The notes under the pieces are model-generated. The model made no database searches. It was not told the DNA's origin and saw only the letters and a list, made by a program, of their open reading frames with translations. A stretch of DNA of 64,000 bases from Kitagawia praeruptora (lineage: Eukaryota; Streptophyta; Magnoliopsida; Apiales; Apiaceae), in NCBI GenBank assembly GCA_037693485.1, contig CM075344.1, positions 92,229,001-92,293,000 on the forward strand, read 5' to 3'. A program made the translations under genes and the position numbers. Of the stretch, positions 11,515-23,622 are shown piece after piece; position 1 is the stretch's first letter; each line of letters opens with the position of its first letter.

Positions 11515-14040
11515 GACAGGTTATGGTCACTGAAACAAGTTAGGACAATTAGGAGTAAGTATTTAAGTAAGACGTTAGGTAGAACGATTTAAGATAAGTT
11601 TCGTCTTAGGATTTCAAGACGAGAGTTGTGACTAGTATTTTGAGATATCGTGCGAGTAAAAGATTGATTCATCTGAAGGACCGGCTATGGACGAGGCAAC
11701 TAATTTGGAGCTACAAGTTTGGAAGACGTCATCTGAAGACCCTCGTATACTTTCTAGTATTCCTTCTGTGACTTTAATTACAGTGTGAACGTTATAGAGA
11801 GAGTATGAGAAAGACTATAAGCATGATGCGAGCACGAATACCGATATTTGTTTGGAGTAAGGGTGCAACTATTCCTTTTTAGCCACTGCTCTCTTTAAAT
11901 TCATTTTCTGAGAGAATTGTTTTAAAAATGAATCGATTCTTATTATCATTCCGAATTGTTGTAACTAATTCACGGTTTATATTGTCGATCACTGAAGAAT
12001 TTGTTGCACAATGGTGATTAAAAATCGAGAATGAATTGAGATCTTATTATTTATTCAACTCATTCTTGTCAGGCCGGTTTTGGCAACTAAGTGTATTAGC
12101 GCTTAGTCGATAAGAGTGAGATTATGAGTAATTATGAATTTCTTAAATGCTTGTTTAATCAATAGTTGATGCATCTGTGTGGTGATCAATTATACTTCGG
12201 TTTTTTTTAGAAGATTTGTATATCAGATATACTTAAAGATAATCTTATTCTTTCCGAAATATCTCTATTTTTCAGAGGATACTCGATTCCATTTTTTTAT
12301 ATACGAAAATTTTGAGATTTTTGAACTCTTTTTATTTCTCCCTGTATATTTAATTCTCTTTATTCAAACTGGGATGAACAACCCTATATATATAGGGGAT
12401 TCGGGGACATCTTATCTTTGTGATAGAAGTCTGGTGGGACGCCACTAATTGTATTTGTCATGAAAGTACTAAAGACTGGCCATCTTTTTGTACTAGGGCG
12501 GTTGACCTAATTGACAAATACAACCTGATAAAGGTTCGGTGATCATATTGATCTCTCGGTTAGATTCTTTTACGAAAATTCTTTTTAAAAAAAATTCAAC
12601 TGATATTCAGACATGTTGATACCTACTCATATTATTAATTCGTTTCGCTACAAACCCTTATGATTCTTGAAGTTACCAGTGATTGGAAGTAGTGAAGACA
12701 GACGCGATGACATCCTAAGTGGTCAAGGTTACATAAATGTTAATAGAGAATTGGTTGAGCAAGTCTGAGAGAATGATATATTACAATAAGGATGAAGCAT
12801 TAAGTTAGGTTGCTTATTGGATTGACGATATATATACAAGGCATAATATTATTGAAAACTGGATAAAGATAAGGAACAAGTGACAAGAATATAAGAGTAT
12901 TAAATTGGTGAAGGTCGAAAGTTAAGTGAGGGTAGAGATATTTGATAAGTGGAAAGTGTTGTTGAGGAAGGATTAATTATGAATATCTGATATGTTGTAT
13001 TTTGATATAGTAGATTGAATATCACAAGATTGGATTGTTTTTAGACCAACTGTTGAATATAAATTTTAGAATCAAAACATGATAGCTTAAGAAAGCAGAG
13101 CCAAGTTGGACAGTTTGTTTCTAAGAAATTTCAACAGGAAGTGAAGTTTTGGATAAAGAGTGAAATGACTGGGTTGGAGGTAACAATATATGTGAGTATA
13201 GTATAAAGATTTGAGATTATTGGTAAGGAAAAGGAGATACAGAATTAAGAAATTTTCAGAATTGCTTTGACGGAAGATGGGAAATTAAATCAAAAAGAAA
13301 TTTAAGGTTCGTAAGAACTGGAATAGTAAGGCAAGGTAGCCACACATAGGATATGAATTAGCCGAGAACGACAAGACCTCCATTGTCAGAAGAAAGAAGT
13401 TCAAGAAGAAGCATATTGAGATTTGTACTAAGGTAAAAGTTGAGAAATACTAAGATGAATAGGTTGAAGCAGAATGTAAATGAGTTGATTGTAGAAGAAA
13501 GGAATGGTTAAAAGGAAATGAGTGGTGGAAGTGTATTTTATTCATTTATTCAGTTATTGGTGAATGTTGGAGTTGTTATGTGTAGAGTTTAAAATGGAGG
13601 AGATGCAGAGTAATGTTTCAGAAGTTGATTCTTGAGAAGTTGATATAGTGAAGTTTAAATGAATATTGAAGGCGTTAAGTTAATAATTGGTGAAGTTTAT
13701 TTGGGTGTACGTATGCTAAGTCAAGTTGTGGTATTAGTGGATATTAGAATTTTTGGAGCTTAATTGATGCAGAGTATGATATTGGAGGACTACGACCCCG
13801 GAATAGTTTGTATTAAGAATAAGATATATATGTTTTCCAAGGTAATTGGCACCTCAATAAAACAATGAGATTAAGGATAGATAGAAAATTCTCAGTTATT
13901 CCCTTCTCGATCGACATTGTACGTTGAAAGTGGAATAAGAATGATTGGGAAATTTCTTGATATTATTTTTCTCAAAAGCTTTATCTGAGGGAGTCTGGTT
14001 ATGAATGAAGCTATTAAGAATATGGATTGGATGGTTGATT
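11515..14040 (+). pseudogene. J gag and protease region, unrecognisable
   Basis: By position this should encode gag and protease, but I find no open frame above about 90 codons, no zinc knuckle and no DTG/DSG protease motif. The + strand is A and G rich. It is either decayed by many mutations or replaced by non-coding sequence. Confidence 0.6.
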
Positions 14041-14042
14041 AA

Positions 14043-15330
14043 GAACTAAGAATGATAAGGAAGATAAGTTTAAGGATAAAAGCAAGATAAGAAATTTGAC
14101 GTTTATGAGATCAAGACGGTTACTTCGATAAGGCTGTGGAGATGAAAAGAGTTAATTATGTAATTATAAGAACTTTTGGATAAAGGAGTTATAAGGCTTA
14201 GTGTGTCCCCTTGAGGAGCACCAGTATTGTTTGTTAAGAAGAGGGATAGAAGCAAGAGATTATGTATTAATTATTGAGAGCTTAACAAGTTGACTATTAA
14301 GAACAAGTATCCACTGCCAAGAATTGATGATTTGTTAGACCAACTGAATGATGCTGCTTATTTTTATAAGATTGAATTAAGGTCAGGTTATCACCAGTTA
14401 AAGATTAAGCCAGAAGATATTCCGAAGACTGCATTTCGTACGCGATATGAACATTATGAATTTTTAGTGATGGCTTTTGGATTGACAAATGCGCCAGCTG
14501 TGTATAGGGTATTTAAGAGGTATTTGGATAAATTCATTATTGTATATATTGATGAAATCCTTATATACTCAAGAAACCCTGAGGAGCATGCCGAGCATTT
14601 GAGAATAGCATTGGAGACCTTGAGAAAGGAAAGATTGTATGCGAAGTTTTCCAAGTGTGAGTTTTGGTTGCAAGAAGTACAATTTCTAGGACATGTGATT
14701 AATAAAGAAGGGATTAGACTGGATCATGCCAAGATTGAAGCTGTTGTGGATTGGAGTAGATCGAGGACTCCTACTGAAGTGAGAAGTTTCTTAGGATTGG
14801 CTGGTTATTACCGGAGATTTGTACAGGATTTTTCAAAGATTGCTACATCGTTGACTAAGTTGACCAGAAAGAATGGGAAGTTTATTTGGAGAGATAAGTG
14901 TGAAGAAAGTTTTCAAGAATTGAAGAAAAGGTTAGTTACCGCACCAGTGTTGGTACTGCCAGATGAAAAAGGGAATTTTGTTATCTATAGTGATGCCTCG
15001 CATAAAGGATTAGGTTGTGTTTTGATGCAACACGGGAATGTTATTGCGTACGTTTCGAGACAGCTTAAACCGCACGAGCAGAAGTATCCTACGCACGATT
15101 TGGAGTTGGCTGCGATTGTATTCACATTGAAGATTTGGAGACATTACTTGTACGGAGAAAAGTGTGAGATTTTAACCGACCACAAGAGTTTAAAGTATAT
15201 CTTCACCAGAAAGAGTAGAATATGAGAAAGAGAAGGTGGTTAGAAATAATTAAGGATTACGACTGTACGATAAGTTATCATCCCGGTAAGGCGAATGTTG
15301 TTGATGCGCTAAGTAGGAAGGAGAGATTGA
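14043..15330 (+). pseudogene. J reverse transcriptase and RNase H, broken
   Basis: The largest intact piece is 14290-15225 (311 codons). Upstream in the same frame are LLDKGVIR and LFVKKRD motifs interrupted by stops. RT blocks present: KNKYPLPRIDDLLDQL, FRTRYEHYEFLVMAFGLTNAP and VYIDEILIYS. The catalytic pair is normally IDD, so the last aspartate is replaced by glutamate. RNase H follows with YSDAS, LELAAIVF and LTDHKSLKYIF, then a frameshift near 15225 before the YHPGKANVVDALSRK tail. The enzyme cannot be active from this copy. Confidence 0.9.
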
Positions 15331-15577
15331 ATACGTTGACTATGCCAAAGGAGTTATATTGAGAATTTGAAAAGTTGAGTTTAGAAGTTTTTGATTCATA
15401 GGATGCAGATGAGTTTCTGCGATAACTTTTCAACCAGGGTTGTTAGAAAAGATTCAGGAATGTTCAGAAGAAGTGATGAGTTCCGAAATTAACACGTTGA
15501 CTTGAGAAGAAATCTGCACACAGAAAGATGACCAAGATATTATGAGATTTGGATAGAGAATATGAATTCCTAATGTT

Positions 15578-16815
15578 TTGGAGATGAAGAATGAGATTTT
15601 AACTGAAGCCCATAATTCGAGATATTCTATTCATCCCAGAAGTATCAAGATGTATCGAGATTTGAAGGAAAATGTTTGGTGGCCAGATATGAAGCGTGAG
15701 ATAACCGAATGGATAAGTAAATGTTATACCTGTCAAAGAATTAAAGCTGAGCATCAGAAACCAAGTGGATTGTTACAACCGTTGGATATTCCTGAGTGGA
15801 AACAGGAGCACCTTGCTATGGATTTTGTAGTAGGATTGTTGAAGACTAAGGTGAATTATGATGCGATTTGGGTAATAATAGATCGATTGACAAAGTCTGC
15901 TCATTTTCTACCAATCAACGAAAGATTCTCATTAGACAAGTTGGTACATTTGTATTTGAAGGAGATAGTATCCCAACATGGAGTTCCTGTTTCAGTAGTG
16001 TCTGATCGAGACCCAAGATTTAATTCAAAGATTTTGGTGACAATTTCAAGAATGTTTATGAACCCAATTGAAGATGAGTACAACTTACCATCCACAAACG
16101 GACGGACAAAGTGAAAGAACAATTCAGACAATAAAAGATATGCTTAGAGCTTGTGCATTAGATTTTGAAGGTAGTTGGGATGAACATTGCCATTGGTTGA
16201 GTTTTCATATAACAATAGTTATCATGCAAGTATTGGGATGCCACCGTATGAAGCTTTGTATGGAAGGAAATGTAGATCCCCGGTGTATTGGGAAGAAGTT
16301 GGTGAAAGAAAGATTTTAGGACCAGAGCTGCTCCAGCTACTGCCCAGGATCGACAAAGGAAATATGCTGATTTGAAAAGAAAGAATATAAGTTTTGAGAT
16401 AGGAAATCAAGTGTTGTTGAAAGTGTCACCGTGGAAGGAGTTACGAGATTTGGTAAGAAAGGAAAGCTGAGTCCCAGGTATGTAGGACCTTTTGAAATTT
16501 TGAAGCGAGTTGGGAAGGTTGCTTACGAATTGGCATTTCCACCGCATATGCATCATATTCTTAATGTGTTTCACGTATCTTCTTAAGAAGTGCAATCCCG
16601 ATGTGAGTCACGTAATCGAGTATGAGCCTATCGAGATTTAGCCAGATTTATCTTATGAAGAGCAACCAATAGAGATTCAAGATAGAAGTGATAGAAAGCT
16701 TAGAAATGAGGTTGTTAAATTAGTTAAGGATTTGTGGAGGAATCCTAGAGTCGAAGAGTCGACTTGGGAACTTGAAAGAGAAATGCTTGCCAAGTATCCT
16801 CATCTGTTTACTTAA
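15578..16815 (+). pseudogene. J integrase, frameshifted
   Basis: The frame 15578-16114 contains the HHCC zinc-binding part (H...H, then CYTCQ) and the core with AMDFVVGLL and VVSDRDPRF. Two frame changes follow: the third catalytic residue is in STTYHPQTDGQSERTIQT (16068 onward) and NNSYHASIGMPPYEALYG is in a further frame (16187 onward). The C-terminal part with VGKVAYELAFPP and the block before the polypurine tract (DLSYEEQPIEIQDR near 16650, then TWELEREMLAKYP) is typical of Tekay-type elements. Several stops and shifts make it non-functional. Confidence 0.9.
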
Positions 16816-16840
16816 GTGAGATTCTGGGGACAGAATCCTT

Positions 16841-16855
16841 TTAAGGGGGGAAGGC
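16841..16855 (+). other. J polypurine tract
   Basis: The purine-rich run ttaaggggggaaggc abuts the 3' LTR start at 16856. It is the expected plus-strand primer. Confidence 0.85.
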
Positions 16856-19800
16856 TATAACGACCTAGAATTTTTCACGATTTTTAAATGTTTATTTAAG
16901 CGTTAAATGTGGAAATATGTGAAATATATGATGAGTAAATTTTTATGAAGTCAAGTTATGTGTGAAAACATGATTATGTGATTATATGATGTTTGGTATA
17001 TGTCGTATATGCTCGTGGGATTTTATTTATAATTTTTGGAGCATTAAAAGTATTTTTAAAGTGTATTTTTAATCTTTTAAAATTCATATAAAATCATTAG
17101 AGTTAACTTTAATCATAAAATCTTTTGCATTATCATCTTTGTGATATTGTTGAGTTTTTAAAATTGGTGGGAGTATTTAATTATGGGTGTAAGTATTTTA
17201 AAATTATTTTAAAAGCTTTATTGCATTTAAAAGCTTTAAACTTGTAAAATTCATAATAAATTCATTTTAGACTCAAATATTATTTTAAAAATATGGGGAG
17301 GTCTTTATTTTCATAAATTTTATTTTAGAATTTTAGAATTTATTTTTCCCCAAATTTTCCGATTTATTTCGATTTTAGATTGATTAAAAACGGTTTTTAA
17401 AAGGAAAATAGATTTTCAGCATTTGTAAAATGACGAAACTGCCCTTTGCAGTATTAATACCCACCGCCAGCAGCTTCTTCTTCCTCTATCACTTTTCTTT
17501 CATTTCTTTTCTTGTGCAGAGCTCTAAAACTCTCTCTCTCTCTCCTTCAATACACTCTCTCTCTTCTTAATCTCACCGTTTATGGTCAGTTTGAATGATC
17601 GGAGACCGGATTTGTGCTTCGTTTTTCCTCCTCTACACGCGGTTGTAATTGCATGTCATTTTTATGATAAAACTTGAAAACCCACTTCGGGTTTGGTGAT
17701 GATTCCGGACTGTTTTGGTTTGATTCTTGTTGTTCAGGTCGTATTTGTAGTTATTTGTTGATTGTATACTTGTTAGTTTGAGTATACATGTATAGTTCGA
17801 ATTATATACATGTGTTCGAATTTTTATGTATTAATCTTGACTATATGTGGGTTGTTATATGTTAATTAACATGTTTTCTTGATTGTTAGTTAGTAATTAT
17901 TGAGGTATGAGCTGCATTTGAAATTATATAAATTTTAGTAGTTTTCGGATTGTTTAGTAGTAATAACCTGCTACTGTTAAACAGTTCGTGTAGTAATCAT
18001 TTGAAGTCGAATGGTAAAACTGATTACATATTCAGATTCCTTACAAAAAAATAGGTGGAATAGGCTCTTGAATCATGTCAATAGGATTTAAAACAATTGA
18101 GTTATGGTCGGTCAAAGTTAAGCTATTTGTATTGACTTCGGGATTTTGATCCCTGAACTTTAGAAAATCGTAGTTAATCGAATACTTATTCAAAAATTAC
18201 GAGCCTTACCATTCTGGAAAGGTCTTGGAGTTGTCTATAACTTTTATGTTTTACACTTTTTCATTTGAATTCATCTTTATGCAGTAAAGTGACATTCTTT
18301 GGGACTGATCGGTTTAGATTTATCTTTGATGATCTATTTGTAAGATATTTGAGTTTGGTCGAAATGGTGAAATGGTTAAGTCTAAGTATGATTATGAATT
18401 GATATGAGATATATAAATCCTTGGGCTTGTAGGTGGATTTTATATCCATCGTAGGTACATAATTTCCTACGATAATTGCGATTTGGAGTCGGATATTTTC
18501 CGAGGAATAGTCAATTTTATAAAGGAGACTATGTCCGATTTTGATGAAAAATATATGAAGTAAAGTATGTATTAAATAGCATGACTGTTTACGAGTTATG
18601 CTTATCTGCTAAATGCTAAGTGGCTTATGTGAGAAGCATGTTCTAATTGCTAAGTGCTTAAGTGATTACTTGATTATGTGAAATTACTTGGTGAATATGT
18701 TTAGTATAATTAATGTGTGTATAAGTATTAAGTGTTAACATGTTATAGGAACCGTTGGGTAGAAAATAGTTATGTGATTGAGGAGTAAGGAGTACTGAAA
18801 TAGTACTTTACCTTATATAGGTACCAGTAGGAGGCCAATTAGAGCCGGTTCGCGTGTAAGTGGAATCTTTGAAGTAAGATGTTATCGGAGTTAACAAGCA
18901 TTTTGGTTCACGAATTACGGAGGAAAGATAGACGTATAGTTGGTTAAAGACCAGCGTGCAAAGAAGTAGAGACTGATGTATAGAGATTAGAGAATATCTA
19001 ATCGATGTGTGAAATCAGGACTACTTATATTGAGGCAAGTAACTCTATCTTTACTTGCAGTTTCTATTCTTAAATGATGTACCATGTTGATTCAAGCATG
19101 CCTACCTTATACCATGTCGTTCATAAAGCTTGTATAGCCTAATTCTTTCTAATTGCTTCTTGACCATATATGTCAACCAGAGTCATTCCTGATCATACCT
19201 AATTGACTGACCGATAAACCATTGTTAAAAGTTAACCTATGTCCATGACCCGGATACCCTATGTCGATTTTAAAATACTTATCAAAATTCATTTTTGACT
19301 TCAACCCTGTTTTACAAACTTGATTTCTTTTATCAAAGATTCTAAAACCTTATGAATTGATCAAATGTATTCAAACTAAGACTTATCCTATATCTTTGAC
19401 CTCTGATTTGAAATGCTCCCTTATACCCTGATCGAAGCCTTGATTCCATTTGAGCCAATATCTTGTTGATTCAGACTTGTACCTCTATTCCTTGATGTCA
19501 GAATACTGAGTCAAACCCTTTGAATTTTATCATTGCAAATAAAAATGAAATGTTTTCTAAAAAAATGCTTTGAAGCTACTTAGACTGGGCTGATTTGTTA
19601 TCAGTGAGTCGAAGGTACTTCAGGGTAAAGGTTTTTGAAAGGATTTGAGTATTAAAATGTTTTCCAGATTTTAAAATGTTTTCAAAAGTGTTTTCCAAAA
19701 GAGATTTTTGCAAAAGTGTTAGGAATTCCGTCAAAAATGTTTTTTATATACGGATTCCTGACGATTGGAGAGACGGGGCGAACGGGTAACGCTGGTTCCG

Positions 19801-20539
19801 TCTGGTTGTGTATTACAGTGTAGTTCTGGTTTGTCCAGTTCAACACTTTTATTTATAGGCCAATGTGTTGCCTCTTGGGAACCCAAGTAATCCTAATGAA
19901 AGGATTGATACCCAGAGGGACTTTGTGTCCGATATGGGGGGACTTTATGGGCTGATCACCCATTCTGTCTTGTTAAAAAGGGATATAAAACCTCCAATCA
20001 GTTTTCTTTAATGATGCTTACTTTTATCTATTGTGAAATGAAATTGGTTTACCTTTTTAAATATCAAATGTTTTACAGTTTTGAAGAATATATAATGTTA
20101 TCCTATTGTCGGTTGATTTCATATCATATACCCGTACCAGGACCCTTGTTTTATTCCCGGATAGCCACGTTATACCTTGAGTTACTGTCATCTTATAAAT
20201 TCTCATATTATGTTGTTAGTAGAGATTAGTAGTTTCTTGCTGAGCATTGTTGGCTCATTCTTGCTTTATTTTCCCTCCCTTTCAGTTAAGGTTACGGATT
20301 AACTATCTTCGAATGATAATTCGATTGAGAGCGGTGAAGTGATCTCTAAAGATTAGATTGCAGAGTCAGCATGGACCGCGCTTCAGATAAGAAAGTATAA
20401 TAGTTGTAGTGATTTAGTTTCTTGTTTCATACTATAACCTGAGATCGATCCTTGTTGAGGGGTCGTCTGTACGATTAAGTTATACTTAATTGTATTGGTT
20501 GTGGCACCAAATCCTGACCCCGGATATGGGGGTGTCACA
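16856..20539 (+). repeat. J 3' LTR (3684 bp)
   Basis: It matches the 5' LTR over its full length, 13 bases longer because of a few small insertions (for example gattaga near 18985 and an extra CT near 17530). It ends ggtgtcaca at 20539, followed by the TSD atttg. Confidence 0.95.
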
Positions 20540-23479
20540 ATTTGTCTGTTGAGTCTGCGATTTCAGGCGGCTTTATTGTTGGGATGTGGATCTTCATTAA
20601 TGAAGAGAGTTTCATCCTGATGAATATTGAGGTGTCCCTCGCGGGCTACCTAAAGATCAGAAAGGATCTCCTATCCTCACCTTCTCTTTTTTCGATGGGG
20701 ATTAAGGGGAAAGGTAGCGATTTGGGAAGCCTTCTTGTACTTTGTGAAGACATGAACGATTTTCAAATTTTTTATTCTATAAGGGAGATGGTTGTTGTTG
20801 TGATTGAACCACAGGTGTTTGAGGTTATGTCCCCTAGCTGTGTCTGTGGGTTGCAGAATGGCGTTCTACTGCCAAGGCTTCATCTATGGATTTACTAGGA
20901 TTGTTGATCTATGGAGCTCTCTCAGATCACATTGGGAAGGTCATCTCGTATCTGAGTTTGGGGTTTCCAGCATGGAACTGACTATGGTGGGTATTTCGTT
21001 GGAGGAACGCCATGTGTTTGATGGAATGACTGATAGAGTCTTCGATTGCTTCGTAGATGTGGAGACTATTGTTTTGGAAAACATATCCATCCCTATGTTT
21101 TGATATTGGGTTTGTTTTGGGGTGTGTATCACCAGGTGTTGTGAAGGCTTTTGCTTAAAGGGTGGGGTTTGGCCAATTTTGATTGGAGGATGTACTTTTG
21201 ATTGCTACATGAGGGTGCAAGGATTTGATGCTCAGAAGCTAGATGACTGCAAGAGGCTTGATAGTTTAGCTGTCAAGGATTGTGGTATGATAGGATTTGT
21301 GGGTATTCGTTTTGTTGACAATTTGAGGATGGGAGCTTTGCAGGGGTCTGTGCCCTTGTAGGGTGCTGTTTCTCTGTATTTGAGAAGCTATTCAGAGGAG
21401 AAACCAGGTACTAGTAGTATGGAGGTTTATGATTTGCAGGGGGTAATTCAGGCTACCCAGGACCTGGGGGACGAACAGTAGGGGGCTCTGTCCCAAACTT
21501 ATGATAGCCATTCGGATGGGAAGATGGGTGCTTATGTTCGTGGCATGGTTTATATGGGGACTGCTGTGAAAACTTGTGAGGGCATAAACATCATTAATTC
21601 GCTGGTGATGGCTGTTGTGTATGGCTCTAATGGTGTGGTGAAGCCCATCTGTGTTGGATTCTTTAACAAGTCGGGATTTATTGTCATTCCCATATTCCCG
21701 TTGAGGTGGGTAGTGATGGTTGTTGTTTCTCCTATAATGGTCAAAGGGAAGTTTTCTTGCTTGATTTATTTTCAAGACGGGACCAGTTTTGAGCACCAAT
21801 GTGATGTCGTTATTCTGTGTGAAATTCTTAAAGCCGGAAATAGCAGAATGCATTGTGTGCTGGAGTGGAGCGCTCCTAGGTGTGCTGTTATGAGCGCTGT
21901 AAACAAAGGAGACTGGGCTCAATTCGAGCATCAGTATTGGAATGGTTTGGAAGATGGCTCTGCCTCTTTGGTGGAAAAAATGGGGCTGGTTTTGCGTTTC
22001 ATTATTCCAAGACTTACAGAAGGTCCCATGGGTCGTCTATGGATTTTGTCAAGTGGGGCGATTGTGGTGTGGGATGGGATGCCAGATTGGCATATTATGA
22101 TTGTTATGTTTAAGCCAGCAGCAATTTAGTTATTTAGTTTTCTTAGTTGTTTAGTTGATTAACGGTTACGAATTGCGGGGTTTGTCCCTAAATTTGTAAT
22201 CATTTCTTTGGACGTTGCCCTTTTTATTGGGTTGTTGACTTCGCGGGGTATGCCCCTAGATTTGTTTTAAGTTGTTCCTTTTGGTATAAAATTTAATTAG
22301 CAAAAAAAAAAAAACTTGGTCAAGGACCCATCCCGTTTGTAGCTCGGAAGAGCAACATCTGCTCCCGCTTGTACCACAAGAACCTTGCCACCAAGGTCAA
22401 CATGACTACCATGAACGAATTCCACATCCAATAAAAAATCAGATGGGAAAACCCAATTCGTTGTAGAGACATCTATATAAAATATATCAAATTGTACCCA
22501 ATCACCGAGAGTCTCTAGCGAAACCCTCTCAGCACATAACTCATCTTTATCTGATTTAAGAGGAGAGAAAAGCTTGAAGCCATCACCCACAGAAACATGG
22601 TTAGATGCAGTCCCCGCAACATCGATGGAGTTTTTACTTACAATGAAACCCTCCAAAACATACCCTTGCAAACACCCAGTAAGTTTGCAAATCACTAGTA
22701 ACCAAAGCAAAACGAAATTGCTTGTAGCCACCATGAAATTAGACTCCCCCATAACAAGTACGAGCGGAGAAAACAACTGTTTGAAAAATCCATTTCTCAA
22801 GGACTGAGAAAGAACCTCAAAAGGAGGCAGACCCAAACCCCCGACAAACGTCGAAGAATGTCCAGGGAGAAGCACCAAAAAAGGAGCCAAATCTAGATAT
22901 ATATTATAAGAAATATGTGTATAGGTGAGAGGAGTGGAAGAGAATGTGAATTCATGGAGGTAGTATATAGATCTGATGATTTTTGGGTGTAGAATGGATG
23001 ATTTGGGTGGTCGCCGCCTTAGTTTACCTAGAGAGAAAACGACTCTCATCTAGTCCAAAATGAAGTTTTTTAATACAAGTTTAGGAGCAGATATGCGGCT
23101 AGGTTTTTAGGAGAGAGAACAGAGCGACTCTCATTTGGTTTTAGCAAGGAAATTAGTCCGCACAAATAAGGTTACCTTAAAACTCAAAACCTTTTAATCA
23201 CCAGTGTGTGATGTTTTCTTTGATATGAGGGCTATCCTTTCAAAGCTCCATAATTATTGTATTTTTATTAAATCTTAAGGGGAGGCCAACCAGGTAGCCT
23301 AAGTCAAAATTCGCTTATAAGAATTGAATTCGCCACGAAGTAGATAATGACAAGAGCGGATCCCTAAGTCGAATAGAATATGGGTGACATGTCAAGGAAA
23401 TTAGTTGTTCTATCTCTCAAGGATATTATGATAATGGAAAGTTGGTTAATCGATATATGTGGAAGGAATAGCGACGTCT

Positions 23480-23622
23480 CCTGAAACTCCAATGGTAAAG
23501 GTATCAGATAGAAACCCCCAGAATTCCATGGAACCACTGACCCGGTGGAGGCCAGAGCTTGGCTGGAAGAGATGGTGTTGTGACTTGTGAGAGATTCAGT
23601 GTGTTGTTTAGAGAAATGTTTT
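23480..23622 (+). pseudogene. K gag N-terminal fragment
   Basis: One frame reads PPEFHGTTDPVEARAWLEEM, a signature of Ty3/gypsy gag in plants (retrotrans_gag). It is followed by a stop and by the insertion point of LINE C. The frame resumes after 41212. Confidence 0.7.

Larger units (their letters stand above)
7829..20539 (+). mobile_element. Element J: Ty3/gypsy (Tekay/Del-like) LTR retrotransposon
   Basis: The element is 12.7 kb with two long LTRs starting TATAACGACC and ending GGTGTCACA. The five-base TSD atttg is at 7824-7828 and 20540-20544. It has an initiator-Met primer site, a polypurine tract, and pol in the order reverse transcriptase, RNase H, integrase (Ty3/gypsy order). The integrase C-terminus with a DLSYEEQP-type block is typical of Tekay/Del elements. 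The LTRs look about 99% identical by eye, so insertion is recent, yet the internal coding region is heavily broken. Confidence 0.95.
7571..22129 (+). pseudogene. Decayed long unknown ORF of element I, interrupted by J
   Basis: The frame starts at the ATG at 7571, reaches the J insertion at 7828 and continues in phase from 20545 to a TAA/TAG region near 20898. Later pieces (20804-21103, 21122-21361, 21524-22129) are in other frames, so the rest is frameshifted. The N-terminal block with KNLL, YPYLLR, LSHDIF and GGFIV lines up with element Q (RDLL, YSYLLR, LSHDIF, GGFIV). The C-terminal MPDWHI matches MPSWHI in M. These matches support a real, diverged protein family. Function unknown. Confidence 0.55.
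7349..22312 (+). mobile_element. Element I: non-autonomous LINE-tailed element, interrupted by J
   Basis: The TSD aacttggtcaaggac is at 7334-7348 and 22313-22327, inside the frame of H. The 5' box ATG is at 7400, after 51 bases of unrelated sequence. The tail has hairpin GGGGTATGCCCC at 22245-22256, then TTGGTATAAAATTTAATTAGC and poly(A). A weaker second copy, gcggggtttgtccc, lies near 22178. The LTR retrotransposon J splits I at 7828/20540. Confidence 0.9.
5524..23049 (-). pseudogene. Long unknown ORF of element H (about 849 codons once I is removed)
   Basis: The two parts, 23049-22313 and 7333-5524, join in one frame of 2547 bases with no internal stop when one TSD copy and element I are removed. 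The first in-frame ATG is that of the 5' box itself (MRVVFSL); no ATG follows the leader box, so the normal start may be mutated. I recognise no domain. A segment SHGLQxxxMWTIxADIxI near 6365 is shared with the KRVSF protein of T. The protein is rich in V, L, C and G. The split by I makes it inactive here. Function unknown. Confidence 0.6.
5348..23094 (-). mobile_element. Element H: non-autonomous LINE-tailed element, interrupted by I
   Basis: H occupies 5348-7348 and 22313-23094 on the minus strand; the material between is element I. The TSD is gcggctaggttttt (5334-5347 and 23095-23108). The tail is at 5348-5420 with hairpin GGGGCATACCCC at 5403-5414. The 5' box has its ATG at 23047-23049, and 45 bases of unrelated sequence lie between that ATG and the TSD. 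Without I, H is about 2.77 kb. Confidence 0.88.
1006..23141 (-). mobile_element. LINE E: chimeric L1-type retrotransposon, interrupted by A, F and H
   Basis: E is on the minus strand. Its 5' box (reverse of gactctcattt) is at 23127-23136, its 5' leader continues at 5195-5342, and its frames run leftwards to 1006, where A interrupts ORF2. Its 3' end is off the window. H is inserted in the leader, flanked by copies of gcggctaggttttt at 5334-5347 and 23095-23108. F is inserted between copies of actgtcctccccata. E differs from LINEs B, C and D because the N-terminal part of ORF1 is replaced by an unrelated frame. Confidence 0.8.
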
